Assembly: GCA_052174475.1 (NCBI GenBank) | Contig: JBQMRO010000061.1 | Location: 1 to 64,000, forward strand | Direction: 5' to 3' | DNA: 64,000 nt | Origin: Arsenophonus sp052174475 | Lineage (GTDB): Bacteria > Pseudomonadota > Gammaproteobacteria > Enterobacterales > Enterobacteriaceae | Part shown: positions 12,356 through 23,096 of the stretch, piece by piece | How the letters are laid out: each line of letters begins with the position of its first letter | Numbering within the stretch: the first letter of the stretch is position 1 | Notes under the pieces: generated by a model | What the model saw: only the letters and a program-made list of their open reading frames with translations | Told to the model about the DNA's origin: nothing | Databases searched by the model: none | Translations under genes and position numbers: made by a program

Positions 12356-13250
12356 AATCTTTTTACGTAAAAACAGGTTGTTTTCTTTGGAAAACACAAC
12401 TTATTTTAGAATAACTGAAGAAGATTATTACCAGGATTGAAGAAAAAGACTTTAAAGTTAAAAATATATATTTCTTATCTATTCACTTAAGCCTGAAGAT
12501 TCCTGTAATATCCTACTTCTAAAACTAAAATAATCCTTAAAGCAATTGCTAGTTGTACTGAAGATATCTGAAATTACCAATATATTTACACTAAAACGAT
12601 ATATAAAGTAATTCCAGTAAGCTCAATGAGAGCCATTGAAATCATTAAATTAATAGAAATGGTTTATCGTACTGTTAATATTGGTCATTAAAAAATAAAA
12701 ATTTTAGCAGATAAATAGATATTGATATTTTTTAAGTTATTCAAGCCTCAGTAACAAAAAATCATTTAGATTTACATGCTATTATCCGGATCTTGGTGTA
12801 AGGTGCCACTGTATTCCTATTCATCATTTCAATATTAGCCTGAAAGCACATGAATCTTGCATTAATATTCGATTTATAGAATTTTCGGATGAAATTAACC
12901 TAGCTTACGCTAGAATATCTTTTAATCAAATTGATTAATAGTCTAAATAAATAGGATAAGGCTTTAAAAAACAGCGAGATATTCTTTTAGGTATTACCTA
13001 TAATAAATAGGTTGATAACATGAAAAAATTTTTTAGCAATTGAACTAATAAATCTTATTCAATAAAAGAATGCAGTCGTTGCTTATGGTTTATCTTCATA
13101 ATCTAAAATTACACCAAATGCGCGAACATCACTTTGATTTAACTAGCGAAGATCTTACGACAGAAATATCGATTTATTTAATGCTCTTGTCTTGGTAACG
13201 GATGAAACAAATTTCACTATTCACTAATTAAAATTCATGAAAATTACTTA
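12356..13250 (+). pseudogene. UDP-N-acetylglucosamine 6-dehydrogenase-like (WbpA/WecC type) pseudogene
   Basis: Read across frames, several blocks of the UDP-sugar dehydrogenase family appear in order. They are FLIYSLKPEDS (family FFLAYSPEREDPG), PVSSMRAIEIIKLIE near 12.62 kb (PVSSTRAAEMxKLLEN), YYPDLG..RCHCIPI near 12.79 kb (YYPGPGLGGHCIPIDP), RFIEFSDEINLA near 12.87 kb (RFIELAGEIN) and REHHFDLTSEDL near 13.12 kb. These enzymes oxidise UDP-GlcNAc or UDP-ManNAc to uronic acids for O-antigen, capsule or enterobacterial common antigen. The N-terminal NAD-binding half is missing and each block lies in a different frame with stops, so the gene is dead. The exact family member (wbpA, wecC or tviB type) cannot be settled by eye; the blocks look most WbpA-like. 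Confidence 0.65.
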
Positions 13251-13439
13251 TTAATATAATCGTAGTATTTATTACAAACCAACAAAAAAATATAATTAAA
13301 GTAGAATATTTCTATATTAATTTAAATTTAATAGATTTTTATGAAAAATTTATTTTAATTTGCGCATCAGTTTATATCGCGATACGTCATATGAAAGCAA
13401 TTGCAGAAAGAAATAATTAATTAACTCTAGTTATCAGTA

Positions 13440-14830
13440 AATCTAGTGTATGACGATTAGGCTATGTTCCACTCTAATGCTTTATAAATCTTGCTCTTAA
13501 TTATTAAATTTAAAGTTGCTTACCACTATGGATAGCAGATCAAAACTCCATGAGCTGCTTTCAGTTTTCTGAGGAAACTCGAGCAGCTAAAATACTATTG
13601 AAATAGTTATTTTCTTAAATTACAGCGCTTCGCGCGTCAGCTTCATAGCCTCAGTCTTGCAAAAGTCAATTCAATCGGATTCATCACTCTTATTGATGAC
13701 ACAGTGTATTGATAGGAACCTATAGAATGGCAGCATTCTTCTCCATCTTTCTTACAACTTCTTCATCGCTACAGGATACGCTGAAAACCTTTCTAATAAA
13801 ACATCAAGGAGGTTTATTAGGGGGATCACAGCTCTCTATTAGCTAAACTTCCAATAGTTCACATTTAACTTTCGGTTACATGCCTTTGTGGAGTGAAGAT
13901 ATCACATCAGCTGTTTTGTACAACTAAATGGCGTTGGTGCTAGATGTTTAGGAATATCTTTACTATTTACATTTAAAAAATTAAAAACAGCGTCGCTTTC
14001 CAGTAGCAAGCATGTGAGATATAGTTAAGCAAGGATTAGTAGGTGATTGATAAGTTCAGCCTACAGTTTCGCTTCTAACTCTTAATAGCCACCCTTGAGC
14101 ACAATGAGCTCCTTATGTCCATGAAGTGATGTAGATAAATGAAGCAGCAGAGAAAAGGCGATCCATCTTTCCTGATAGGAAACAATATAACCATCAGCAA
14201 AGAAATAAACATAGCGCGTATCGCGTAAATTACGTAGACACCATTGCCTATATTCTTCAAGGTATCGATGTTTTAATCTGCTAATGGTAACACTAGTAGA
14301 AGACCATGTCCTTCTTACCGAAAAGCGCTTCAGAAATTGATAAAAACACCAGTGGAATGCCTTACATATACAGGTCATGGTACTAACTCTTCAGTATTTT
14401 TAGAGATTTCAGATAAGGTAGTAGTAACGACCTTTATAAGGATATTCTATTGGCGCTGCGATCCTCTGACCTTAGGCACTTTAATCTTAATATCGTCAAT
14501 ACCAGTATGTATAACTTGTAGTGGGGCGAATAAGCGTTTTATGATTGACGTGATATAAGATCTCATTAATAAAGTAGCGTTGAACAGATTATCGCAGTAT
14601 GATCTCGAATCGAGTTCCGTCTCAATAGCAGTCCCTATCAGCTTCCTGGGCATCACCATTACAAATAAATTCATACAAGAGTTAAGAATAATATCTGGTT
14701 TTTCAAATATTTGAAGGTAAATTTTCATGGAAAATTATCTCTATGATGTTGATATTATTCAGAAAATTAATATGCAGGTTACCCTATACTACACCCATCT
14801 CCAAAATTTCATACACCATAAATTAGGATA
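13440..14830 (-). mobile_element. IS256-family element relic, near full length
   Basis: The minus strand keeps two overlapping pieces. 14447-14728 carries an N-terminal region with RKLIGTAIETELD and DDIKIKVPKVRG, matching the family blocks LxERALExELxxHL and IxIPRDRxG. 14082-14378 carries LRDTRYVYFFADGYI and HGHKELIVLKGGY, matching DxxYVYxWADGI and GRKELxAxExGY. The 3' end lies at about 13440-13520. At least two frameshifts separate the pieces. Confidence 0.85.
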
Positions 14831-14849
14831 ACTCATGATTTGAAGAGTA

Positions 14850-15690
14850 TTATAATTGATGCTTGCGTGATTTTAAGCGATACGCATTACGTTTATTTCT
14901 TGACAGACAGCATATCCCGCCTAGTCAAGCAATCTAATCAGTTTTTCCTACTGGTTTATAGTGGTGACGTCACTACGCATGGACGTAAGGAGTTCATTGC
15001 ACTATAAGAGTCTATCAAGAATTAGATGGAACTTAGTTGAACTTCTATGGCTTACGGGAGTGTTTTGTTTAACTGTGTCTCTAGACTTACTACGGGAAAT
15101 GGTGCTATTAGTTTTTGAAATGCAATAGTAAAAACATCCAAGATACGCAGTATCAATGCTGTTTGCTATACAAAATGGCTCATGCATTACCTTTACTACA
15201 CAAAGGTATGCAACTAAAAGTTAAGGTGAGATGCGGGGGGGGGATTTTTTTGGATAACAGAGAGCCATAATAATACGCTAATAAAACCCTTGATATTTTG
15301 TTAGAAAGGTTTTCAGCTTATCCTGTAGCGATGAAGAAGTTGGAGAAAGATCGACAAAAACGTCTGGCATTTTATAGCTTCATGTCAGCTCACTGATTGG
15401 AGCTAAATAAGAATGAGGAATCCAATTCATAATCGGGTTTTATAACACTTGTGAGACTACACGAAGCCTACATACAAAGCATTGCGGCTCAAGAAAAGCA
15501 ACCCTTTCAATGCTATTTAAGCTGCACCTGTCTTTTCAGAAAGCTGAAACCAGCTAAGGAGATTTAAACTTCTAATCCTGTGGTGATAAACAACGTCAAA
15601 TTTAAGGATGAAGAACAGGTTTACGAAGCATTAGAGTAGAATGTAGCTTGACCGTAATACATCAGATTTACTGATAAATCCTACTGGCAG
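14850..15690 (+). mobile_element. IS256-family element relic, 5'-truncated
   Basis: It starts in the middle of the transposase (RITFISxQTAYPA, a decayed ADGI block near 14.88 kb) and continues through RMDVRSSLHY, LVFEMQ and the C-terminal KKSNPFNAI block to the 3' terminus at 15.62-15.69 kb. It lies back-to-back with the minus-strand copy at 13.44-14.83 kb. A run of nine G at 15235-15243 lies inside it. Confidence 0.75.
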
Positions 15691-15736
15691 TTATTATTAT
15701 AATATTTATTCGTTTTATGATTGTGAAATTAAATAT

Positions 15737-17137
15737 TTAAAAGGTTGCGTTACGCGGAGTTCGTGGAAATGGGATGGTTTCACGAATATTTTGTACGCCA
15801 GTGACATAAGCACCCAAACGTTCAAATCCGAGACCAAATCCTGCATGTGGCACGGTACCATATCGGCGCAGATCGCGATACCAGTTATAATTTTCTTGGT
15901 TAAGCCCCATCTCTTCCATACGAGCATCCAATTTATTTAATCGCTCTTCACGCTGTGAGCCACCAATGATTTCGCCAATACCTGGCACTAATATATCCAT
16001 AGCAGCAACGGTTTTATCATCATCATTTAAACGCATATAAAAAGCTTTGATATCTTTTGGATAATTTTTGACAACCACAGCTGCTTTGAAATATTTCTCA
16101 GCTAAATAACGTTCATGCTCAGAAGAGAGATCGATACCCCAAACCACTGGTTTTTTAAATGATTGCCCTGATTGCTTCAAAATTTTAATCGCATCGGTAT
16201 AATTAATTTGAGTAAAATCTGAGGTAACAAATTTCTCCAATCGATTAATAACGTCTTTATCGATCCTATCAGAAAAGAAAGTTAGGTCATCATAGCGTTC
16301 TTGCAAAACTGATTTGAAGAGATATTTTAACATTTTCTCGGCTAGGGCAGCGATATCATTTAAGTTAGCAAAAGCAATTTCGGGTTCAACCATCCAAAAT
16401 TCGGCTAAATGGCGGCTAGTGTTAGAGTTTTCTGCACGAAATGTTGGCCCAAAAGTATAAATTTTACTTAATGCACAAGCATAAGCTTCTCCATTTAGTT
16501 GACCGGATACGGTTAGAAATGCTTCTCGAGCAAAAAAGTCTTTATCAAAATTAATATCACCTTTTTCTGTTCGCGGAATATTCTGGAAATCTAATGTTGA
16601 GACGCGAAACATTTCACCGGCACCCTCAGTATCGGAGGTAGTAATAATGGGTGTTGAAATCCAAAAATAGCTTTCTTTATGAAAGAAACGATGAATCGCT
16701 TGGAATAGCGTATTACGAACACGGGAAACGGCACCGATAAGATTAGTGCGTGGACGTAGATGCGCTACTTCACGTAAGTATTCAACGCTATGACGCTTAG
16801 CAGCCATTGGATAGCTATCAGGGTTTTCTATCATACCGACTATAACAACCTGAGTGGCTGATAATTCAAAATTTTGTTCTTGACCTTCCGATGACTTAAC
16901 AATTCCAGTGACTTCAATCGAGCAACCGATGGTCAGAAGTAAAACTTCGGTTTCATAATTATCTAGCTTATTATTTACAATAGCCTGTAATGGATTAAAG
17001 CAGGAACCGTCATAAACGGCGAGGAATGAGAAACCAGCTTTTGAATCTCTCCTTGTACGTACCCAGCCACGAACAGTTACTTCTTCGCCTACAGCTACAC
17101 GGCCTTGCAGTACTTCAATAACAGGCAGTATGTTCAT
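15737..17137 (-). CDS. asnS: Asparaginyl-tRNA synthetase
   Basis: The product is 466 residues, exactly the E. coli length. An N-terminal OB-fold anticodon-binding domain (about 1-115) includes VTVRGWVRTRRDSK. The class II catalytic domain shows motif 2 as FRAENSNTSRHLAEFWMVE near residue 220 and motif 3 as GFGLGFERL near 440. It charges tRNA-Asn with asparagine in the cytoplasm. It is followed on the same strand order by pncB, as in E. coli. The ATG at 17137 fits the family start (MxxxPVxEVLQG). No lesions seen. The original 3' neighbourhood is replaced by an IS256 relic 50 bases downstream. Confidence 0.97.
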   Translation of the reverse strand: MNILPVIEVLQGRVAVGEEVTVRGWVRTRRDSKAGFSFLAVYDGSCFNPLQAIVNNKLDNYETEVLLLTIGCSIEVTGIVKSSEGQEQNFELSATQVVIVGMIENPDSYPMAAKRHSVEYLREVAHLRPRTNLIGAVSRVRNTLFQAIHRFFHKESYFWISTPIITTSDTEGAGEMFRVSTLDFQNIPRTEKGDINFDKDFFAREAFLTVSGQLNGEAYACALSKIYTFGPTFRAENSNTSRHLAEFWMVEPEIAFANLNDIAALAEKMLKYLFKSVLQERYDDLTFFSDRIDKDVINRLEKFVTSDFTQINYTDAIKILKQSGQSFKKPVVWGIDLSSEHERYLAEKYFKAAVVVKNYPKDIKAFYMRLNDDDKTVAAMDILVPGIGEIIGGSQREERLNKLDARMEEMGLNQENYNWYRDLRRYGTVPHAGFGLGFERLGAYVTGVQNIRETIPFPRTPRNATF

Positions 17138-17336
17138 AAATGCTCTCTTTTTAATATTTAGTTTTTAAAGTTGCTTGATCCAGATTGGGAAACGCTTTGT
17201 ATTACTTATTCTCGCGTAATAAACAAATAAAACTAATTATTTTAAAATAAAAATAATTAGATGAAAAGACTTTTGTAATAACAATTTAATTTATCCTGAT
17301 GCAACAAAATCAATAAAATAACTTGCTCTATAATAG

Positions 17337-18566
17337 TCAGTTAAGTTTGTGATCAAACCGATCTATTATACTGTGGATATCAAAGGCTTTTTTTAAGCGA
17401 TCAATAAATTCATCATCATCGCAGATCATTTTTCCTGGGCTATCAGATAACTTAGCAACTGGTTTTCCATTACATTCAACTAATTTAATGACAATGTTAA
17501 GCGGTTTTACCTGAGGAATATTGCAGGTTAAACGGGTACCAATACCAAAAATAAGGTTTATACGTTTATAAAAATATTTATAAAGGATCAATGCTTTTTG
17601 TAGGTCAAGGTTATCTGAAAAAACTAACGTTTTACTCATAGGATCGATAGCTAGTTTTTTATAATGACTAATAGCTTTTTCACCCCATTCTAACGGATCT
17701 CCTGAGTCATGTCTTAATCCTTGATAACGATTAGCAAAGGTGATATCAAAGTCACGCAGGAAAGCATCCATCGTAATACAGTCCGTTAGTGCGATACCTA
17801 ATTGATCAGGATATTCATCTAGCCAACTTTGTAGCGCAACGCGCTGACTATTAGCAAGATCAACACTAATTTGCTGATGGGCTTGAAACCACTCATGAGC
17901 TTGAGTACCAACAGGTTTTATCTGTAATTGTTGCGCTAACTTATAATTACTTGTGCCAGTAAAATAAGGGAAATGGTATTTGAGCTCATTGATGATAGCG
18001 TATTGAACTGCATGAGAAAAACGTCGGCGAGTGCCAAAATCAATTAATTTAAAATTCGCTAAATCAATATTTAGCCTTTTTGCATCTTGGTAAAAATAAT
18101 TAATTAATTTACGCAACTGTTTAATAGCATCTTCAGTTGTTACATTGGGAGAGCGATCACGGTGAACTAGTTTGCTGATTAAAGCTAACAGAGGCACTTC
18201 CCAAAGAATGACTTCACGCCATGGACCACTAATTCTTAGTGCTAACTGATTTTCTTGCGTAGTATAAACGTTAACCTGTGTAGGATTGAAGCGAAAATCC
18301 TTTAACCAATCGAGATAATCAGCTTTAAAAAAAATTAAACCACGTAGATAGCGATATTCAATTGGCGTTAATACAATATGCGCCATTAGATCTATTTGTT
18401 GTCGTACAGCTTGAGCATAGTTACCAAGTCGTTCATCACTACGGCAACGAAATTCTGCTACAACTGATACCTGGTTATATTGATGAAAAACGGCTTGTTG
18501 CATATGTAATTTATAAGCATCAGTATCTAATAGTGATGTAATGATAGGTAGTACATCTAAATTCAT
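17337..18566 (-). CDS. pncB: Nicotinate phosphoribosyltransferase
   Basis: The product is 409 residues (about 400 in E. coli). Family blocks visible include LLDTDAYKLHMQQAVFH near residue 12, KLIDFGTRRRFS near 172 and RHDSGDPLEWGEKA near 286, which line the phosphoribosyl pyrophosphate and nicotinate site. It converts nicotinate to NaMN, the entry step of the Preiss-Handler NAD salvage route. Pairing with asnS (199 bases apart, same strand) matches E. coli. Retention suggests that the cell depends on nicotinate from its environment; that is inference. Confidence 0.96.
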   Translation of the reverse strand: MNLDVLPIITSLLDTDAYKLHMQQAVFHQYNQVSVVAEFRCRSDERLGNYAQAVRQQIDLMAHIVLTPIEYRYLRGLIFFKADYLDWLKDFRFNPTQVNVYTTQENQLALRISGPWREVILWEVPLLALISKLVHRDRSPNVTTEDAIKQLRKLINYFYQDAKRLNIDLANFKLIDFGTRRRFSHAVQYAIINELKYHFPYFTGTSNYKLAQQLQIKPVGTQAHEWFQAHQQISVDLANSQRVALQSWLDEYPDQLGIALTDCITMDAFLRDFDITFANRYQGLRHDSGDPLEWGEKAISHYKKLAIDPMSKTLVFSDNLDLQKALILYKYFYKRINLIFGIGTRLTCNIPQVKPLNIVIKLVECNGKPVAKLSDSPGKMICDDDEFIDRLKKAFDIHSIIDRFDHKLN

Positions 18567-18930
18567 AATGCGTTAGCTATCCTCGCGGAAGCTTTATTCT
18601 CAACTTAAAGATAAAATATGCAAAGTATACCTGTTCCTTCTTGTAAGAGTGAAGGCATTCCATTATATTTCTGTCCTAATTATTCAATCCCAATCATTAT
18701 ATAAACCCTAGTTGTACAGCCTATTTATGGCAATATGCCTACTAAGAGATATAGTTGAGAGCATAAAATGTCATGATAACGAATTTATCTCTCGTCAGGA
18801 GATAAACTACAAAATCTAAAATTAGAGCTACTGCTTTAAGTAAGCGCAGAGCCTAGGTCTATTTTAACTAAGCATTATGACATTTCTAAATTTACCGTTG
18901 CTAAATTATAAAAATGAGATGATGTTGATG
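18567..18930. other. Intergenic region upstream of pncB, nothing recognised
   Basis: It should contain the pncB promoter. In E. coli pepN lies divergently here, but I found no readable pepN remnant. The far end meets the IS1595-type relic. Confidence 0.4.
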
Positions 18931-19867
18931 ATCAGCTATGTTGGCAAAGGTTGTTGCTTTGCTCGCAGAGCAATTTGTATCCATGTCTGCATTTTAATTG
19001 TTGTAGATCTAACAATCTTCTGCAAGCTAGATAATTTAGTAAATAAAGACTCTAGACCATGTAAGCTACTCAGCTATCTTTTAATTGGTTGATATAACCG
19101 TTCACATTTTAAATGTAGATTTTCTTACCAATAAATCCCTGTTTATCTCGCCTTATTAGGCAATGGTGACTAATTTCGTGCTGTAACGGCAAAGGTTTCG
19201 TACCATTAGCCACATCTCCGAGCCAAAGATGAACTCTTTATCAATAATTAGCTTAAGAAAATAGCTAATACACTCTGCTTTAAACTATTAAAGAGCTTCA
19301 TCTCTCATATGACCTGTCGAGCTAGGAGGATTAAGACCACGATTTGTTCTTTCCTTTTATCTCCTCATTTCTCGCGTTTCTAGCTTTCTTATGTGGGATA
19401 TAACCTTTCCTTTAAAAGGTTTAGGTAAAAATGTTTCATCGGCTTCAACAATACCACTTAAGAACTTATATTGTCTGTCACCATTGAAGAAAGAAAAGCA
19501 GTAATGCTATTCTAAACGCTATTTTCAAATTAATGCTTGTTTGTTTTGCTGATTCTAGTAAAGTTAAGTTATACAGTATACATAGTAGATAACTAAACCA
19601 TTTATCCTTATAATTTAATTTCGCTAAAGGGGACTTTCAGTAAGATTGTTAAATGTTTTCTTCAATCGGGGGGGATTTTATAATAAAATTGCTGTAACCC
19701 TAAGATAAATATCACAGCGAATAACTTGTTTATTATGATAATAATAACAAGATAAAGTGGAATAAGTTGATTCAACATATGAATCGATATCATTCAACAT
19801 ATTAACGCTAAGCAATTTAATGAGATACAGCTTATACTGGTAGGGAGAAAGGAAAGAGTCTCTAGAT
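18930..19867 (-). mobile_element. IS1595-family element relic (copy 1), truncated
   Basis: This aligns by eye with 25.30-26.30 kb and 42.4-43.03 kb. The common element encodes, on the minus strand, remnants of an ISXO2/IS1595-type transposase (clearest in copy 2). The copy stops at about 19867, where an IS256 3' terminus begins, while copies 2 and 3 continue further. The 71-codon plus-strand frame at 18877 is a by-product. Confidence 0.6.
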
Positions 19868-21250
19868 TATTAATAAATCTAGCCTATGTCGATCAGCCCA
19901 TTCCTTTCTGATTCTTTAGAAAGTTGTTTTATCTTTAAATTGAATGTTATTTACAGTATGATCAGGATATCAAATCCCTTTAGCCGGATCATATTTTCTG
20001 ATCAGATGGGAGCCCCTTTAAATATCCTTTAAAGGGTTATTTTCAAACTACAGTAGCTTCACCAGTTACCTTCATAGGTTCGCTGTCGCAAAAACTGATA
20101 TTCAAATTAAATTCCTCGTTCTTATTAACGCCACACTGCGCTGACAGGAAGCAATAGAGGCTGGCAATCATTCTTTTTAATTTTTTTCCAGTTTCTTTAT
20201 TGCTAAGTAATATGCTGAAAACCTTACTAACAAAACATAAATGGATTTTTATTAGCAACATTGCAGTTCTCTACTATCCAAACCTCAAGCAGCTGCCTTA
20301 ATTTTCAGTTACATACCTTTCTGGAGTGAAGTCAATGCATTAGTATATTTTATATACTAATGCAAAAAGCGTTATTCCTGCGTGTCTAGGAATATTTTTT
20401 CCATTGCATTCAAAACCAAGTGCCGTCTCACATAGCAAACCTGAAAATACAGTTAAATCCCGTACGATTACAAGCTATTGAGAAGTTTAGACAGTTCACT
20501 TCTGGTTATTAATAACTATTTTGAGTGCAATGAAATCCTTATTATATCCATGTGGGCAGATGTGTCCTCCTTTAGCCGATTTAATCAGCTAGTAAAAGCG
20601 ATCAGCTTGCCTGACAGTATATCATATGGATTGAATAAGAAGTAAAAATTGTGTGTATCGATAAATCACGCAGACACATTTGCCTATGCTATTCAAGTCG
20701 TTTTCCTGTATCACTCTGCTGCTTGCACTTAGCAAGATATTATGCGTTTTTCTTAGAAGCGGCTCAAGCCCCCTTTCGTAAAATCATCGGTGGAGATAAT
20801 TTATAGGTACAAAAAACCATGGTAGAAACTCTTCGCTACTTTTGCATGTTTCAAATAAGGCGACAGCTAGCTCTTTGAAGCATATTCCGTTTCTACTGCG
20901 ATCCCACTTTTAACCTTAACTAGCTTTAATATTAAAATGCCAATATCATTTAGTATAATTCACTGTAGCAAAAGCATTTCGGGTGATGGAGCATAACACC
21001 CCCTCTTGAGAAATGAGGTGTTGAGTATGTTGTTGTAACATAGATTCAAGCTCCACCTTAGCAACAGTATCTATCAGCTTTTGGCGCACCAATTACGAAT
21101 GCGTTCATGAAAGGGATCGTAGGTAATATCAGATTTCCCAGATACCTGTAGAGTAGATCTTCATGAATCTCATCTTTCTATTATTAAAATCATTCATGAA
21201 ATCAATCAACAGGAATACCGCTATTATCTTCTAAACTACATATACTAGGA
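19868..21250 (-). mobile_element. IS256-family element relic, near full length
   Basis: The 3' terminus and C-terminal block (ATCTTTAAATTGAATG on the plus strand) are at 19.87-20.04 kb. A minus-strand piece at 20043-20261 carries the region before the family NPIES motif. The 5' leader is at 21.16-21.24 kb. Length and order match the copies at 7.4 kb and 46.5 kb. Stops and frameshifts are abundant. It cuts the adjacent IS1595-type relic. Confidence 0.75.
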
Positions 21251-21565
21251 ATTAACATAATTTCCATTTTACCAAGTAAAATGGTTATGATTTAAAAAAT
21301 TGCGCAGAGTATAAAGCCCACTCCGAATATTTTAATGTTAAAATAACAATATTAATTTGCAACCATTAGAAATGGTGATATTTTTGATAAATATACAGAA
21401 ATTTTTGTTTTTTTTGCTGAAAGAGTAGAAATAAACGCATAAAGATTCAAGTTGAATCAGGTTTTAAAAATAGTTATTCAAATCCCTCTTTGGGATTAAA
21501 AAAATGGGATAGTGGTTATATAGCCATATAAATTATATTAAATATTTAGTTTTTAGTTAAAATTT

Positions 21566-21593
21566 GCTTTTCCTGTTCTTTAATAGGAAAAGC
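21566..21593 (+). terminator. Hairpin, possible fossil terminator of a lost upstream gene
   Basis: GCTTTTCCT and AGGAAAAGC form a perfect 9-bp stem with a 10-base loop. No clear T run follows, so intrinsic termination is uncertain. It may have ended the gene upstream of carA. Confidence 0.35.
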
Positions 21594-21623
21594 CTATTGA
21601 TTTAGGATGATTTTTTGAATATT

Positions 21624-21650
21624 ATAAATTTCATTCATAATGAAATTTAT
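21624..21650. promoter_or_regulatory. 12-bp inverted repeat upstream of carA (ARG-box-like?)
   Basis: ATAAATTTCATT and AATGAAATTTAT form a perfect 12-bp palindrome around CAT, about 257 bases before the carA remnant. Enteric carAB promoters carry paired AT-rich ArgR boxes, and TGAATATTATAAATTTCA just upstream vaguely resembles one. The ArgR assignment is inference. Confidence 0.3.
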
Positions 21651-21906
21651 TTAAAATAATACATTTACAGTTATCATACGATACAAGCGATTTTTTTACT
21701 AAAAAATTATGATTTTATTAATTTTATTGATTTTTATCATAGATAAAATAAAAAAACAATCAGACTGCATTTTAATATGCAATCAGTGTTTTTTTATTAA
21801 AAATACTTAACTAAAAATTTTCTTAAAGTCCATTTTAACTTAAGCTTATTGACTTAAGCACAAATAAATATACTAAATAGGTGATTGCTTCTCCTGGAAT
21901 GGTATT

Positions 21907-23084
21907 ATAATTAAGTCAACTATGTTGACTCTGGAAAGTGGAATCCAGTTTCATGGTCATTACTTTTATGGCTAAAGTAATTATTTCTTGAGAAGTCATT
22001 TTAACACATCAATAATTGGATATCAATAAATTCTCACTGAATCCTCCCTACTCTCCCTAAATTGTTATACTCACTTACCAACATATTGAAATACAGGAAT
22101 TAACCCAGATGATGGAGAATCTTCTGTCATTCATGCTCAAGGGATTGTTATACGTGGTTTACCCTTAACTTATAGTAACTTTTATAGAAAAGAAAGTTTA
22201 TTTTCATTATTTAATGACGCCATAAAACAGTCGCCATTGCTGATATTGATACACGTAAGCTTACGCGGCTTTTTTTAAGGAAAAAAAGCGTAAAATGGTT
22301 GCATTTTTACTGGTGAAATTTAGATGCCAATTTAGTATTAAAAATCAAGTTATTTTATGAAGTCAAAAGACTAAATTTAGCTAAAGAAATTGCCACTAAA
22401 GATATTTGTACTTGACAGAAAGATAGTTAGCATCTTGATAAAGATGGATTATCGGCTATCAAAATTCCTAAACAATTATCTTATCATATAGTTGGTTATA
22501 ATTTTAGTATTAAACGAAATATTTTACGTTTACTCGTTGATCGCGGTTATTATTTTATGATTGCACCAGCAATAATATCGGCTGATAAAGTATTAAAAAT
22601 GCCACCTTAACTGCATCTTTTTTGCTATAATGCTCCTGGGCACAATTCAGCAATTTGTGGTTATGCAAACAAAGCAATTAAACATTTTTTAATAACAAAG
22701 ATACCTATTTTAGTATTTATTTAGATCATCAATTACTGACACTAGACAGTGTGTAGGGGGTCGATACCGTTAAAATAAAATTTTTATACCGTGGTGATAA
22801 CTATCTAATAAAAGATTTAGTTAATAATTGAGTTATGATTACTGCACAAAATCACAGTTTTGTCATCGATGATGGATCATCATTTTATAAATTGCGAGTA
22901 ACCCATAAATCACTATTTGATGATAGCTTACAAAGCATGCATCGTACCGATAAACCTGTATTTAAATGTCAATAACATCCCAAAGCAAGCCCTGCAGCTA
23001 AAAATGCAGAACCTTCTATTTGATTACTTAATTGAATTAATTAAAAATTATCGTATAATAAATTTATATACTCAAATTAATTAA
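21907..23084 (+). pseudogene. carA: carA pseudogene (carbamoyl-phosphate synthase small subunit)
   Basis: Read across frames, the whole glutaminase subunit is present. Blocks include TLESGIQFHG (N-terminus), DDGESSVIHAQGIVIRGLPL near 22.11 kb, IADIDTRKLTR-like near 22.23 kb, KRNILRLLVDRG near 22.51 kb, VMITAQNHSFVIDDGSS near 22.83 kb and LRVTHKSLFDDSLQSMHRTD near 22.89 kb. Nearly full length (1178 bases, against about 1149), but with many frameshifts and stops; the first codon is ATA. The intact enzyme would hydrolyse glutamine to supply ammonia for carbamoyl phosphate, feeding arginine and pyrimidines. carB follows 12 bases later, keeping the operon order. Confidence 0.9.
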
Positions 23085-23096
23085 TCAGGAGCAAAA

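Larger units (their letters stand above)
21251..21906. other. Leader region of the decayed carAB operon
   Basis: No gene is readable. In E. coli dapB lies upstream of carA, but none was recognised. The stretch holds a 9-bp-stem hairpin (21566-21593) and a 12-bp perfect inverted repeat (21624-21650), listed separately. It is otherwise AT-rich. Confidence 0.4.

Noticed and set aside
15235..15243. Run of nine G as a possible phase-variable tract
   Set aside because: It lies inside a dead IS256 relic with no open frame to switch.
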